The notes under the pieces are model-generated. The model was not told the origin of the DNA. It saw only the letters and a list, made by a program, of their open reading frames with translations, and searched no databases. Both the position numbers and the translations under genes were made by a program. A stretch of 64,000 nt of DNA, taken from Tubulanus polymorphus. Its lineage: Eukaryota; Nemertea; Palaeonemertea; Tubulaniformes; Tubulanidae. The stretch lies in the NCBI RefSeq assembly GCF_964204645.1, contig NC_134025.1:10421001-10485000 (forward strand). The letters are read 5' to 3'. The stretch's first letter is position 1; each line of letters opens with the position of its first letter. Of this stretch, positions 11,701 to 23,927 are shown one piece after another.

Positions 11701-14700
11701 CGATAAAACAAAGGTTATAGATGATGACAATATTAATGTTAATCGGGCTGATATGGCGATAGTATATCGTATCATCGTTTCGTTCAGACGCGAATCTCTG
11801 CGAGCGCGTCTACATAATATTAGCTTTTAACGAGCAACAAGGCACTGCCAATTGATATTCACAAGCAATGCTTAATTAAATTGTCCTATTTTGCCAATTT
11901 CCGCGTAACGTTATTATTAGCGGCGTTATATACGCGCCGTTATTCGTTTCGCGATCTATTATGATGCCAACCGAGTGGAAGACGATGGCGATCGGTCCGG
12001 AGCGAAATGCATAATTCAAGGGCGGTGGCAGGGGCTCCTCGTGCGCTCCTTCCTCGCGCGCGCGGGGAATATAGTACACAATGCATTCATTAATCAATTA
12101 GCGCGTTATGGTTTAATTCACACCCTGGGAGTTTCTGTCACGAACGAATCAACCGGACCCGACGACGGAAACGCGCTTGAATATACGAGAAATTTCAAAT
12201 CTAAGTTCATGTCCGGTTATTCGAAATTCATTCTTTGCATATTTCTTTGCGATTCATTAAGCGTAGGCCTACCTCGGAATAGATCAGATCAGACGATCCC
12301 TAAATCCTGCAAGCTCGTGCGTCAAATAGATAGTTAACATATTATAGTACTACTTGTCTCGTTATCTATTCTACACCCGGTTAACACGGCTACTCTAAGA
12401 ATCTTTAAATCCTTTCATTAAAGCAGATTGATATGTATATGTCTTCGAATGACCTCAAACATAAATATACTAAAATTCTTATTTGTAAGAAATCTGAAAA
12501 GGTCTCCACGTTATCTTTGACTAAAAATGTTCGACAGTTCGATAGATCCTCTCGTCTTTTATCATTAAGGAGTTACTAATTTGCTTGTGTTGTTCATTCG
12601 ATTCAAATTAATAACACGGATACCAAGCGATAAACGATTATAGGCTGCCAATGATAATTGTCTGCATTGCTTTTGAGTGGGAAGATATTTTTCATAAGAG
12701 GCACATCAACGATATTAATAGCATGCTCAGAAACAAGGGCCGGCAATTATTGTTAATTAATGTTAACTAAATAGTTGCGTAATCTGTAGTCGCGTCTCCG
12801 CGGGGATTGGAATTGTGTCAGGTGCTCTATAGCAGGTAAATTCGCATTGGTAACGGAAACGCTTAAAGTAGGTGTAGGCGGGGAAGTGAAATCGGTGACC
12901 ATTCAATTAAGCCGATGTCAAAATTGCGGTTCAATTCGTGGCTTAATTAAGAGATAATTAGAAAATGATTTTCTCAGCGTGAATCCGTAAATATTGTTGA
13001 GTAACTCTGACACATAAATTGGGTGTCGATTCTCGTCGTGTTTAACGGTCACGCGGTGCTATTTCGACGAAGAGATGTTTTTCGGAACCCGGATGTCGAA
13101 TCCGTTCGGAATCGGGAAATCATAAGTAATATTTCATCGGCGATAAGATCTTCGATACATCGGTCAGGGGTGTAATTTGGAAGTACCAATTCGGCGGTAT
13201 CCAGCAGTTCGCGGACTCGGTTACCAACCGACATTCTACCCACCTCCCTGTTCCATCGAAAGAACAGCACTCAGCAAACGTTTTCATTGCCGATAAAGCC
13301 GCATTCTTATCCGAGGAAAGCATTTATCTCGCATAGCTTATCGCTGATATCTCGGTTTAAATTAGATGCTAGGTCGAGATAACAGAAAAGATGTTATGAA
13401 AAGATACTCAATAGCCCGAGTCGCATACCAGGACTTGCTCATGTATTATATGATGCCGAGGTGGGTTCCCCGGCAAAAGAAAATCATCCGTGTATTATAC
13501 ACGATATTCTCGTTTTTGTATATGTATGTATACACACGTTAAAACACGACCATAGTTCTAACATCAGTCTCATCGAATAGGTTTGAAATTACCATTATGA
13601 TAGAACGCAGTAGAGTTTGAATATAAAAAAAACATTCGAAATTTGAACTCTTTTTATTGTTAATATGCTTTGTCGCGACGTCTTGTTCCATTCCATATGT
13701 CGATGAATAAGAAACGTAATTTCGTTTAAATTCGACGGACTAGTCATACGGTGTGTCAGTTCAATCGCATCTCTCTTCGACAACGCTATACGAGATGCAC
13801 TTCTAAATATACAATGATTTCACTACAAAAAAAGGTCTCATAGAATGTCAGTTTACCGTGGTGATGATTTGCGAAATAGTCTTTGCTATAACAGTAGCTG
13901 TCATTCGACACTCAAACGATTGTCACGAATAATCTTAATAGCTATTTCATATAGAGCATGCGGACCAGGCAGGCTAGCGCTGTTATTATGTTACGCTGAT
14001 TGTATTATGCTTTTTTCCTACTCCAAAAATCTGTTTGTTCGACTAACAATCGAAAAATGTGTATTTCGACAAAAGAAACGATGACTTAACAACAACGCAT
14101 TTTGAACGAAATGCTTCATAATTCGTCGCATAACAAAATACTAAATGTTGAGTAGCGAAATACTCCGCGCTATTATACACAGACACTGTGTAGTAGCTTT
14201 CTTAGCAAATTGGTTGTCTAGGTTGTTGTAAGAGACTTAGATTTTTGAATAAATAACTTGTCGACCTCCTCTCGGCGATTTTGTTACTTTTTCAGTTCTA
14301 GTATCCACGCACGTGGAACGAAAAGTTAAGCCGCTACACGAGCGATTCCGTTTTAATTCGCTAAATCGGCTTAGCGGCGGCTGGTAGCACTTACGGGATG
14401 AGTGAGAAAAGAAAACGGTGCGCACACACTCGCCGGCGACTGTAATAACCATCGTTCTCCATCACCTATCAAATAATCACCACTTTCGTGGCATGACCAG
14501 GATTAGCGAACTGACAGACGATCGTGTCAGGTTATGATGTCATAAACTATAACATTGCGTGTTAGTATTTTCGCACTCGCTAATGATGATTATCGCCGAA
14601 ACGACGAAATCGGTCTTTATATTTGACGGCCAATTTAATTAGAAGAACGTTCAACTGTAAAACGGACACTTTATTGATAGAAAATTACTTAACGAGAATT

Positions 14701-17700
14701 ATCTAACGCCTGCACCCAAGTGCCAAGGCGCAATATTCGTTTCTGGGGCCGATTCTGTCTAATTGGATATCATAATTCTTGAAATTATTTTTTCTACATT
14801 CATACTTCATAGAGCAGGAGCGTCGGGGTGAAAAATTCAAAGCTATCGCGCATCAAAAAGTACGAACGTCATTAAACGATAGCCAAAAGGTACCGAGACG
14901 AATGAAGTGGCCATTATTTTTCTTTTTAAGGTCACAAAAACCTTACCGATAGACGCCGAACGTAACTAGACGCCGAACAACGGTCGAGATACGGCAAGAT
15001 CGAGCCGAACGCGTCTGCGACACTGTCTTTATCTCGGCTCATTGGAAGCAAATTAACGCGTCGTACGCTTGCGGCGTAAAATGATTCGAAAAATTGCGGA
15101 ATTAGACGATCGACGCGTTTCGCCGGTCTGACAGCGGAAATCCAAGCCGTCGATGCATTAAACAGCAATTACTGGGATTTCCCTGAAGACCAGAGGCGTG
15201 AAAAGAACCTCTTTAACAGATCGCTAATTCTGTAAATGCGCAACACACGGCTTGAGTGCGATTATTTCGTCACTGCAACATCGAATAGCTTCGAAAAAAC
15301 GCGTGCTTTTCGTATGAGATACAATCCCAAATTTGTGTGCATTTTGGATTTTGTAATGGATTTCGATATTTTAAGATTAATACGTCATCTTAGCATATCG
15401 TATTCTCGAGTTTATTTACAAAAGTATAACGTTTCAGTATATGAATTCAGTATAATATACTCATATTATGAGGTTCCTCTCCCAAGAAACATTGAACCCG
15501 TAATAATGCCATGCGCGCGTGGCGCTCAGTGGGTTGAGGGAATTTAAAAAAAAAGTATATGAAATTCTACAAAAATTATGATACATTTTGCCGGATACCA
15601 GACTACATATACATTAATTAACCTAAATTTCTCAATTTACCGATGTTAGCTATTTTTGGGATTCAAAGGAATTAAACTATCTAATTAAGCAGCTAACGAA
15701 ATAGCAAATTCTATTTTGACATGTACCACTTTCCTAACTGCATATCTATCTCAGCAAAATCATAGATTTAGACATGTGTCACCAACAAACAAGAAAAGTA
15801 CATATTTAAGATGTATATATAAGTCTACGAATGATTGTTCAAACCCACGTTCGTACATAATACGTTCGATAACCGTTTAGTTTGAGCAGCACAAATAAAT
15901 GAATAAGCGATTACTTCTGCTTTGAACGAGGACGATCAATATTGATTGTTTTCCCTCCATGTTTTCATTGATTTACTAGCTACACACTATGTCAGAAAAG
16001 GCGATGACAAAGAAACATATCACGGCATCGTGAAAATATTTAGTGGTCAGGCGAAGGATGGATATTAATGAACTATGAAAATAACTTATGAATTACTAAA
16101 ACTCGTGCGGTTGTTGAGTGATTTTTCCCTTTATTCTTGATGTTATAAACTATTTGAGAACTTAATTCATTGTGGTTTCAGTGACCGAACGTACTGGCAT
16201 TTAGTTTATTTTAAGTTCATTTCAACAACACTGAGTACTTAAATCGTAACATCGTAAGACTATAAAACACAGTAAACTATCTGCGGAATTTGAGTAGCAT
16301 ATAGCAGAGATGTTCGACTCTGTGGGATTAGGCGTCATGGGGCAGCCAGGGCTAGCGGGAAGAAAGAGGAATCAGGGAGTACACAAATCGTATTAGATAC
16401 ATGTGCGATCGGGGGATTATTCGAATATGCACACGCGCCAATTCGGACTAGAACATTTCGTACGTTTGGATTCCACATGTTTACGTAAAGTAATACCCAA
16501 TAAACCCGACAAAATCTACGTATTAATGGAGGCTTAATTGTTTTCCATTTTAGCCACACGCATTCAGTAAACGTTATACGACAACATCTGCAACACACTT
16601 TTTGGAAATCAATACTGATGTCTTCGGTTAGTTATTATATCTAATGGCGGTGTTTGACTTGTTTGTTTCTTACAGACTTAGATGACTGTAGCGTAGATCG
16701 AACCGGGTTTCTACCGCCAGGCACCAGCTGCAAACGAAAAAAGAAGAAGAGACGTCACAGGTAATGATTACAATCAGATATCAAGAGTTCGTTGTCGATT
16801 AGAAATCTTCTAGTGGAGTAGCGCTGAAGTGTACATCGACTTCCGGCGGTACCGTGCATGACCAATCGATAGTAATTGGTACCAGAGATAAGATTGAAGT
16901 ACCAATTAGAGTTGCATCCCTTCTCGCCCGATGAACTCGTTGAGCACATTTTTAGCCGCTGACAAATTCTTTCCAACCGAAAATGCGTGGGAAATATCCG
17001 GTACCGTCGTGGTATATATATGTATAATCCTCTAAATACCCTTAAAGCCCTAAATACAGTTGGAATAAAGAATAACAGTGCATGTATTATTGTACCACAC
17101 AAACAAACAATAAAAAGAACGTCAGATAATTCCTTTGTGTAAAACTGATTTTAGATTAGAGCCTGTAAACACCAGAGTGAATACGTTTTTTCTTCATCCG
17201 CATCCAATTATTGGCCGTAAATCCGATCTGATTGAAGTTCATTCTGATCTAGCTATGTATCTGTGCATTTGCCTAAACGAAATGAATGCTTCTGATCATT
17301 GTTTATCTCTTTGAGTACAATATCCTTTACGATATCATTTCATTTTCAAGGACAATCTTTACGAGTTACCAACTGGAGGAATTGGAAAAGGCGTTCAAAG
17401 ATGCTCATTATCCCGACGTGTACGCGAGGGAGGTTTTGTCTCTGAAAACCGATCTACCAGAAGACCGTATACAGGTAAAAATTGTTCACAATTGATTGAA
17501 ATAGTTTTGTCTGCGCTAGCGTTTCCGAACGAGCCTCAACGTAACTTCACGAAATGGCTAGGTTTACGAACAGTGCTCGACCTTTTCGTAAAAATCCGGT
17601 ATTTTCTCGTTTCGGAAGATGCACCCGATTCCCACGAATACCGAGAAATCTTAACCCCCCGCACTGTTGCACACGACCCCCGGGTTAGAACACAGACACA

Positions 17701-20700
17701 TCACGAATACCAGAGAATATCTCTAAAGCATCGGGATTACATGAGTAACATTAAGTGCATCTGGAATGCTTTAATGGACTAATCCATGTTCATATAAATC
17801 GATGATTGTTATTAACTCTGCTATTATGCTGTAATTTGGACGCTTGGTGGCCATATTGAATTACTATGGTGCGCACGATTTGATGCAGCTTTGATTCAAA
17901 ATCAACCAATTAATTTTGTATTACGTTACTGTTACAAACACGTATTTCACCTGAGTTTATAGGCTGAATATCATGAAATATTTTCCCACAACAAGAGGCT
18001 GAATGCCCATAATTTTTTTGGGAAATTGTCTTATTGTAATATCACTTGGTTAAGATATTCTGTTATGACGTATCCCATTCCCAATTTCCGATTTCAATGC
18101 AACGTATCTCCAATTGGTTCATTCATTATATTCGTTAATACACATCTAAAAAGCCAATTTCAGCATTGACCTGCGAAGCTGTCTTGTGAGTGAACTTCGG
18201 TTCATCCCAAAAAATCGTGGCGTCTTTTACATTTCGATTTGAAGGGGTAAATAAGTGCGTGTTTTCTCAGTTTTGTTATCTTATCGAAATCTAAATCTCG
18301 CTTCGAACATAATTTCTCGCAATTTTATACCCGGGCATCCGATTGTCGCATTCGGACGCGATCTTCATTACAAATTTTATCAGGGATAGACGTATAATTT
18401 TCTCAGTATGCAAGTAAAACGTATCGTTACAGTCGTATTGCGCTGTTAACGATTGGTTTTTGAAAAAAATGTTCGCCATTGAGAACTTGCGCTTTGTTAA
18501 GTTATTGGATTGATTGTCAACTTGTGGCTGACGTATTTGGGCCGTATTAGCGGAGCTGTGTGTCGGAGTAGTCCACCTGTAGAGGACGAGACGAGGGCCT
18601 CCCGGGAGCACAACAGTTACGGAGACTAACGAATTAGACTGCCATATAGAAATGTCTGTCAATTTGACGATTTGAAAAGAACATTCTTTTCTGCGACGCA
18701 TAACCATTAATAAACCGAACAATTAGGAGGTTATTATCTCAGTGTGACTCTTCGTCGAGGTCCTTCGTGGTTGTACATTTTTGACTCCGGTTTAATAGCT
18801 AATAACGTACGGTGTGATCCAATTATAATGACATTCGTGTACATTCGCCATAATCCGGACGTTCTCGTCATGCAATGTCTTTTCTTCCCGATTTTCAATC
18901 AGAGCTATTCACAAACATGCCAACAACCTCTCTCTAACCGTTAAGAGAGATAACAGTTCAGCATAAAGGACCCGGGATGACCAGGTGGAGGATTTTGTGC
19001 ACGATATTTCCATATTCCTACACCTTTTGACTCCGTTTGAATTAATTCTCAAGCTTGTTAGTAGGTTTCAATGGATAATCACCAGTCAGCTAGTTGGTGC
19101 TTATTACTGACCAATTTGGACTGGAGCCTTTGTCGTCCCTCCCACCGGTCTTCATTTTGAAAAATGAACAATGCCCAAACACGCGCGGGACAGTCAGTAA
19201 TTGTGTGCTTGGTGCACATTTGAAAAAGCTGTTTGTTCCCGAGAGCATATTTAGTGGCAAATAATATCATGATTATATGATGTCAAAATTTTTGCATCGG
19301 TCGGTCCGTCCATCTGTAGACACTATTATTTTGACTTAGAATGTTTCATCCAGTCAGAGTTGTTTGGGCCTATTTTTAGCTGTAAAAATAATAGTCCGAG
19401 ATGTTTCATACCATCTCTATGAAAGGCTAGAATAGTATTCAAACCCATTCCTAAGGAATATTAATCCATGGAGGCTATTTGTGCGGAACCCTTTCGTTTG
19501 GGGCCATCTTTCAGCTCTATGTCTATGTGCCGAAGTAAATATTTCATTGGGCCACGCTCGCTCCTATGGCCACTTCATGGCCACATACCGCCTCTGTCCT
19601 TGTTATCCCGTTACATGCCCTGAGGGGAGCGTAAGGTACGGCTCGATGCAACGGTAATTTATCGAAGGCCTCTGGCGATTGCCCGACGCACAATGTGAAA
19701 ATGGCCGTCATTAAATTGCGATGTTTTGGGTGTCGATTTATCAACATTATTCGTCGTTGATAATATGATATTGTCATAAACGACGCAAATAACGGTATCA
19801 GACATCATGTCGTTTTGTTTGTTCCGACCATCGTACTCGGCTCGGCAACCGAAGCGAAAATTGCTTCTACAAACACCTATTTCTTGTTAACTATATATGC
19901 ACTAAACGGGACAAGCAACGAAGCCGAAAGGTGCGAATTCACCATCTACTTATTAACGTTTATTTGATAGGACATTTAAGGAAGAATCATTTAATTGCGC
20001 GAAAAGTCAGTCAGGTGTTTAAAGCTCATCATCCGACAATTTTCCAGCCAATGATATACGCACGCTGGTATCTTGGTTATGTTCGTTTTATCGAGGATTC
20101 GTCGATAACTGAAAAGCGGGCTGATTTCCGGTTACCGTACTACACGGGGGATAAAGCTATAATGCGTAACTGACTACAAGTGCATTAGTTTCCTTGGTGT
20201 GGAAGTTTCATCTATACATGGAAAATCAAATCCAAAAATTGTGAAATCTCTCGATGAATGACAGTAAATCGTGATCAATTCCCACAGAGCTTAACTATAT
20301 TATCTTATCTGAAGAGCTATATAGTATGTGCTTCATAGAATAACCTTTTGTCGCGGAAAGTGGCATTAATTCCTCTCAGAGGGTTTTTAATTGCTGTATT
20401 CGGAACTTAATACGTCAATCAAACACTTCACTCACTTTGTTTCCTATATGCATATACATATATAGTCAGGTATCGATAAAATAAAGCATTAATTTCATAA
20501 GTAAACAAAATGACAGCGCGGATGAAGCGTTGCGAATGTCCTATACTGCGAGTATCGCGTGTTAGCGACGTAAATAGCGCCGAGTTTTTTGAACCGTTAC
20601 GGCTTTCAATGTCTCAACATGACTCTCGACGATAGCACAGAGGGGGGAAGCCTCGCTGAAAAGTGTGCTGAAACAAAGCTAAACGTACCCAATGGCCTGG

Positions 20701-22732
20701 TCGCATGAATGGTGTCCCCATGGAAATCGGTGAATAGAAATTCGGTGTATGTATACTCTCCTTGGCGAGGTGCGTGAAAAGAAACATATGCTGCTCAAGA
20801 TGGCGACTCGTGAAAACAAGAATCTCTATAAAATCGCTTTTGTCGTGTCGATGTTATTTGTGGGAAAGCATTAGGCCGAGCACTGTCGAGTATTGATATA
20901 GTTTGATATATTGATACAATGACTAAAAGACAAACAAACCGAAGAAAGCTTATCATTGAGAATTTCCGAAGGGCAGTGCGACATCCTATCCAGAATCGAT
21001 GACTTTTCATAGTGGCGGTGGAGAAATCTGACGTCGTCGTTGTTTTATGGTAGAAAATCTAGTCGAATTTCGATTTAAGGGTGGATTCGTATTCAATAGA
21101 GCCAATTTAAGCTTGAATTCAAGATGAATTTAGAAACCAGCCAACCAGTATCACAGGGAACCGGATACGCGGCAGCCTCGGGAGCAACATCGTCGGAACA
21201 AAGCATCTAGACATCAAACGTCACTCGTCCGTATCGTATTACGAAATTGGCCTTCTTATTTCCCATGCCCTGCGTAGCTTATTCGATGAAATATTGTAAT
21301 ATTAGTGAAAAAGTAAAAAGCTGAATTGAAAACGCTGTTCCGAATCAAAACAGCTAACAGAAAATCAATTTCCGGTTATAGATATTCTTCCGGTACAATA
21401 AAAGCGTGGCTGTCATAACGATTTTCTGTTTGCCATTTTGAAAAACGGATTTATCGCACTTTCGAACGTGAAAACGTAAAATCCTCGGCTCCATTTAAAT
21501 GTCGATGCTTCCTCATGCGGGCTTGAGGAGCCTTTCTTTATTTCGCACGGAGAAACTGATCTTCGAATGGAGAAAAATAAATCTATGGCTGTGTGTGTGT
21601 GTGTCTATTATTTTATATGGGTTAATTATCATAGATAACACATGCGTTTGAAACGATGACCCGTTTTACGCCAACAATCAATATATAGTTCGAGTGCGTT
21701 GCATTGATTATCTAAGTGCATTTTTTAAATACGGGCTAAGCTTAACCCTTAAATAACATCATTTCTACATCGCGATGGCCCCATTGAATTTTTAATGGAT
21801 TGAATGGTTTACATGCATAGATGTTCCCATAAAGAGAACTATCATTAATGGCGTTGTTTTTAAATTTGTCTAATTCGTATAGGTCTGGTACCAAAATCGA
21901 AGGGCGAAATGGCGTAAGACGGAGAAAAAGTGGGGCAAAAGCAGCATAATGGCCGAGTATGGTCTGTATGGTGCGATGGTCCGCCACTCGTTGCCCCTTC
22001 CTGAAACTATACTCAAAGCTGCTTCTAGCGATGAAGAAAAAGACTGTGCTCCATGGTTATTAGGTAAGATATGTTGAATATTTTCGACGCCGTAAAAATC
22101 GTTATAATAATGTTTACATGCATTGATATCTATTTAGCGTTATATGAGGGGTTCTGTGCGAATCGATGTGCACTACGTCATCAAAAGTGACATTTGAAAA
22201 TAACCATTATACAATATCAAATTTTGCCGTTTATTTTGTAATTAGATATATTTCATGACTCTTATTCAATTTTTGATAAATTTTGATAATCATTTTCGGG
22301 AGGATTGCGTCATCAATAAATCGGGGCTAGACTGGTTGCCGGTCAATTCAATTCAATCGATACAAGATACACATCCTTCACATTGGAATAGATAACGCGT
22401 CGGCCATATTGCATTGAAATCTTGGAGATACGAAATATGATGAATATCATAATTTTTCGTTTTGACGATCATATTTCTATATGTAATGTCTATTAATTCC
22501 AGGGATGCATCGAAAATCATTGGAGGCGTCCGAAAAACTAAAGGAAGTGGACGGCGATAGCAGCAGCGAGAGTCCGGTCAAAGAGAAGGGCGATTTCAAA
22601 TCGGAAAGCATCGCCATTCTGAGAGCTAAAGCCCAGGAACACAGCGCTAAAGTGCAGGAGGCATTGCATCACGGCGGCCCATCTCATAAAGACGATCCCT
22701 TGGCTTCGTTAACGTCGACGCTAACGAGCTGA
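8789..22732 (+). CDS. Vsx: Vsx homeobox transcription factor, paralogue A
   Basis: Exons: 8789-9203, 16676-16760, 17351-17474, 21883-22063 and 22503-22732. They join to 344 residues. The product should be a nuclear sequence-specific regulator of the Chx10/Vsx class, known for roles in retinal and interneuron fate. In order: eh1/Groucho-binding motif FAIQELLG (residues 39-46), basic stretch [10 protein letters not shown] ending in the homeodomain arm, homeodomain 163-222 (paired-like, Gln50), CVC region ([20 protein letters not shown], then APWLLGMHRKS) and OAR-like [12 protein letters not shown] (304-315). Introns split the homeodomain after Arg5 and between residues 46 and 47. The start at 8789 is the first ATG of the open frame. 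Oddity: codon 211 (21889-21891, TAC) gives Tyr at homeodomain position 49 instead of the near-invariant Phe ([10 protein letters not shown]). Intron 1 is about 7.5 kb and intron 3 about 4.4 kb. The C-terminal tail is the shortest of the three paralogues. Confidence 0.96.
10434..10542. repeat. MITE family 1, copy 2
   Basis: Starts GGACCCAGTTCCACAGTTGTG and ends TTGTGGAACTGGACC, near-perfect inverted termini. The interior has two AACTCAGAGTTAA palindromes, as in the 3146-3240 copy. It lies in Vsx-A intron 1. Confidence 0.75.
11261..11652 (+). repeat. Dispersed repeat family 3, copy 1
   Basis: Begins at CGCCGTAAAAACCGTTACAG, continues through TATGTCATCAATATTGGCG, TCGGGGCTAGACTGGTTGCC and TTTTTCAAGGTATC, and ends at TTTCAAGTCAG. 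The same blocks in the same order recur at 22086-22356 and 31611-31928. No terminal repeats or ORF were recognised, so the class is unknown. Confidence 0.65.
12903..12962. promoter_or_regulatory. Candidate homeodomain-site cluster in Vsx-A intron 1
   Basis: Within 60 bases there are CAATTAAGCC, its near inverse GGCTTAATTAA, and GATAATTAG. TAATTA/TTAATT cores are bound by paired-like Q50 homeodomains including Vsx (family knowledge). The region is AT-rich, so chance occurrence is quite possible. No function can be shown. Confidence 0.2.
17475..21882 (+). other. Vsx-A intron 3
   Basis: 4.4 kb between homeodomain codons 46 and 47. No exon or recognisable transposon was found. It contains a short GT microsatellite at 21591-21604. 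Several open frames of 60-140 codons lack splice context and family motifs. Confidence 0.55.
22086..22356 (+). repeat. Dispersed repeat family 3, copy 2
   Basis: Shares CGCCGTAAAAATCGTTATAA, TGTGCACTACGTCATC, TTTTGTAATTAGATATATTTC and TCGGGGCTAGACTGGTTGCC with the copy at 11261, in the same order. It occupies most of Vsx-A intron 4 and lacks the 3' part (TTTCAAGTCAG) of copy 1. Confidence 0.65.
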
Positions 22733-23921
22733 TATACGAACGTTTGGCCAGTGTGAATTCTGGGGGAATCATGTGCAATTCGAAGAAAAAGTGAACAATA
22801 CGGGAGTAACGCTGGCTCTAATTCTTATGTTTTTAACGTCAAATGGCTGGTGAAACATCAGGTTTTCGTCGTTCAGGAAGATGTTGTTGAGATAAGTAAC
22901 TTAAACCGAGTCGCGAAATTCTACTTCCTGTTTATCTAACAAACGTTGTGTAATATCTATACCATTGCAGTATCCATGACAAGTGGTCGCGTATATAACT
23001 GTCAACAAAGATGCATTTTCCATGAACATGTAGAGATAGGGCCTGCTGGGCGTAAAGAAATCGTCTCATAATGAGCATTTTTGTTGCATTTTGGTCGTTG
23101 AAATATATACATATATATAGTGATGTGTTCAGATAGTTGTAAATATTCTTTAAGCTTTATTTTGTGTAAAAGCCGTGTTACAGCACAAATTTTTCCAGTA
23201 CAGAAATTTGCTCAGTAGCGAAGATAAGCAAGCTAATCAAAAACCTTTACTTGTGTAAGCTATCATACATATCATAGTATATTTGTACCTGAAAACAATG
23301 CTCATCAATACGGTAAAAACTGCCTGGGGATATATATAGGGTTGTAATTGTAGATGCTTTAAATGGGATTTAGTCATAGACTTTAGAGAAGTCTTCCTTT
23401 TCTATAGTCTGCTAATCACTCGATAAGTCATTTTCTTATTCACATGTGGAATGGCTAGCTCCTCTTGGTGTTTTGCGTATTGTGATGAGATGATACTGAG
23501 ACACTGCACCTAAAATGTTAAACATTACGTTAAGTAAAAGCACTTTATTACTGTATCAAAAATGTAAAAATGAATTAATTTAATCTCTAAAATGCCATAT
23601 ATATATTTTGGCTCTCTGTTTATAATGTTTAAATATCACAAATCGGGGTTTGTTTGGCCCCATACGGCACTGTCAATTCGATGTCCCTCTCAATGGGAAT
23701 TTTGCGAAATGAAGAAAAAATTCTCGAATTTGTAATTCAAAATAAATTGACTTATCATTCTCTATGTATCGGAACATCATGTATATATCGGCTTAAATGG
23801 CAGTCCAATCACAATTGGTTATACATTCTAAGTTTTTTTTGTTGTATACACGGGTAAAATATATTACGTAATCTGTATGTTATGTGCCTATGCCCATTCA
23901 ATCAGTGTATTGGGATCGAAG

Positions 23922-23927
23922 AATAAA
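23922..23927 (+). terminator. Candidate poly(A) signal of Vsx-A
   Basis: AATAAA about 1.2 kb after the Vsx-A stop. An earlier AATAAA lies at 23741-23746. Which one is used, if either, needs transcript data. Confidence 0.3.

Larger units (their letters stand above)
9204..16675 (+). other. Vsx-A intron 1
   Basis: No exon found. It contains MITE family 1 copy 2 (10434-10542), family 3 copy 1 (11261-11652), a short AT run near 10335-10348 and a cluster of TAATTA-type homeodomain sites (12903-12962). Large first introns of developmental regulators often carry enhancers (general knowledge), but none can be proved here. Confidence 0.6.

Noticed and set aside
15509-15560. SINE-head-like GCGTGGCGCTCAGTGGGTTGAG followed by an A-rich run
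   Set aside because: Only the A-box portion is present, with no B-box; too short to call.
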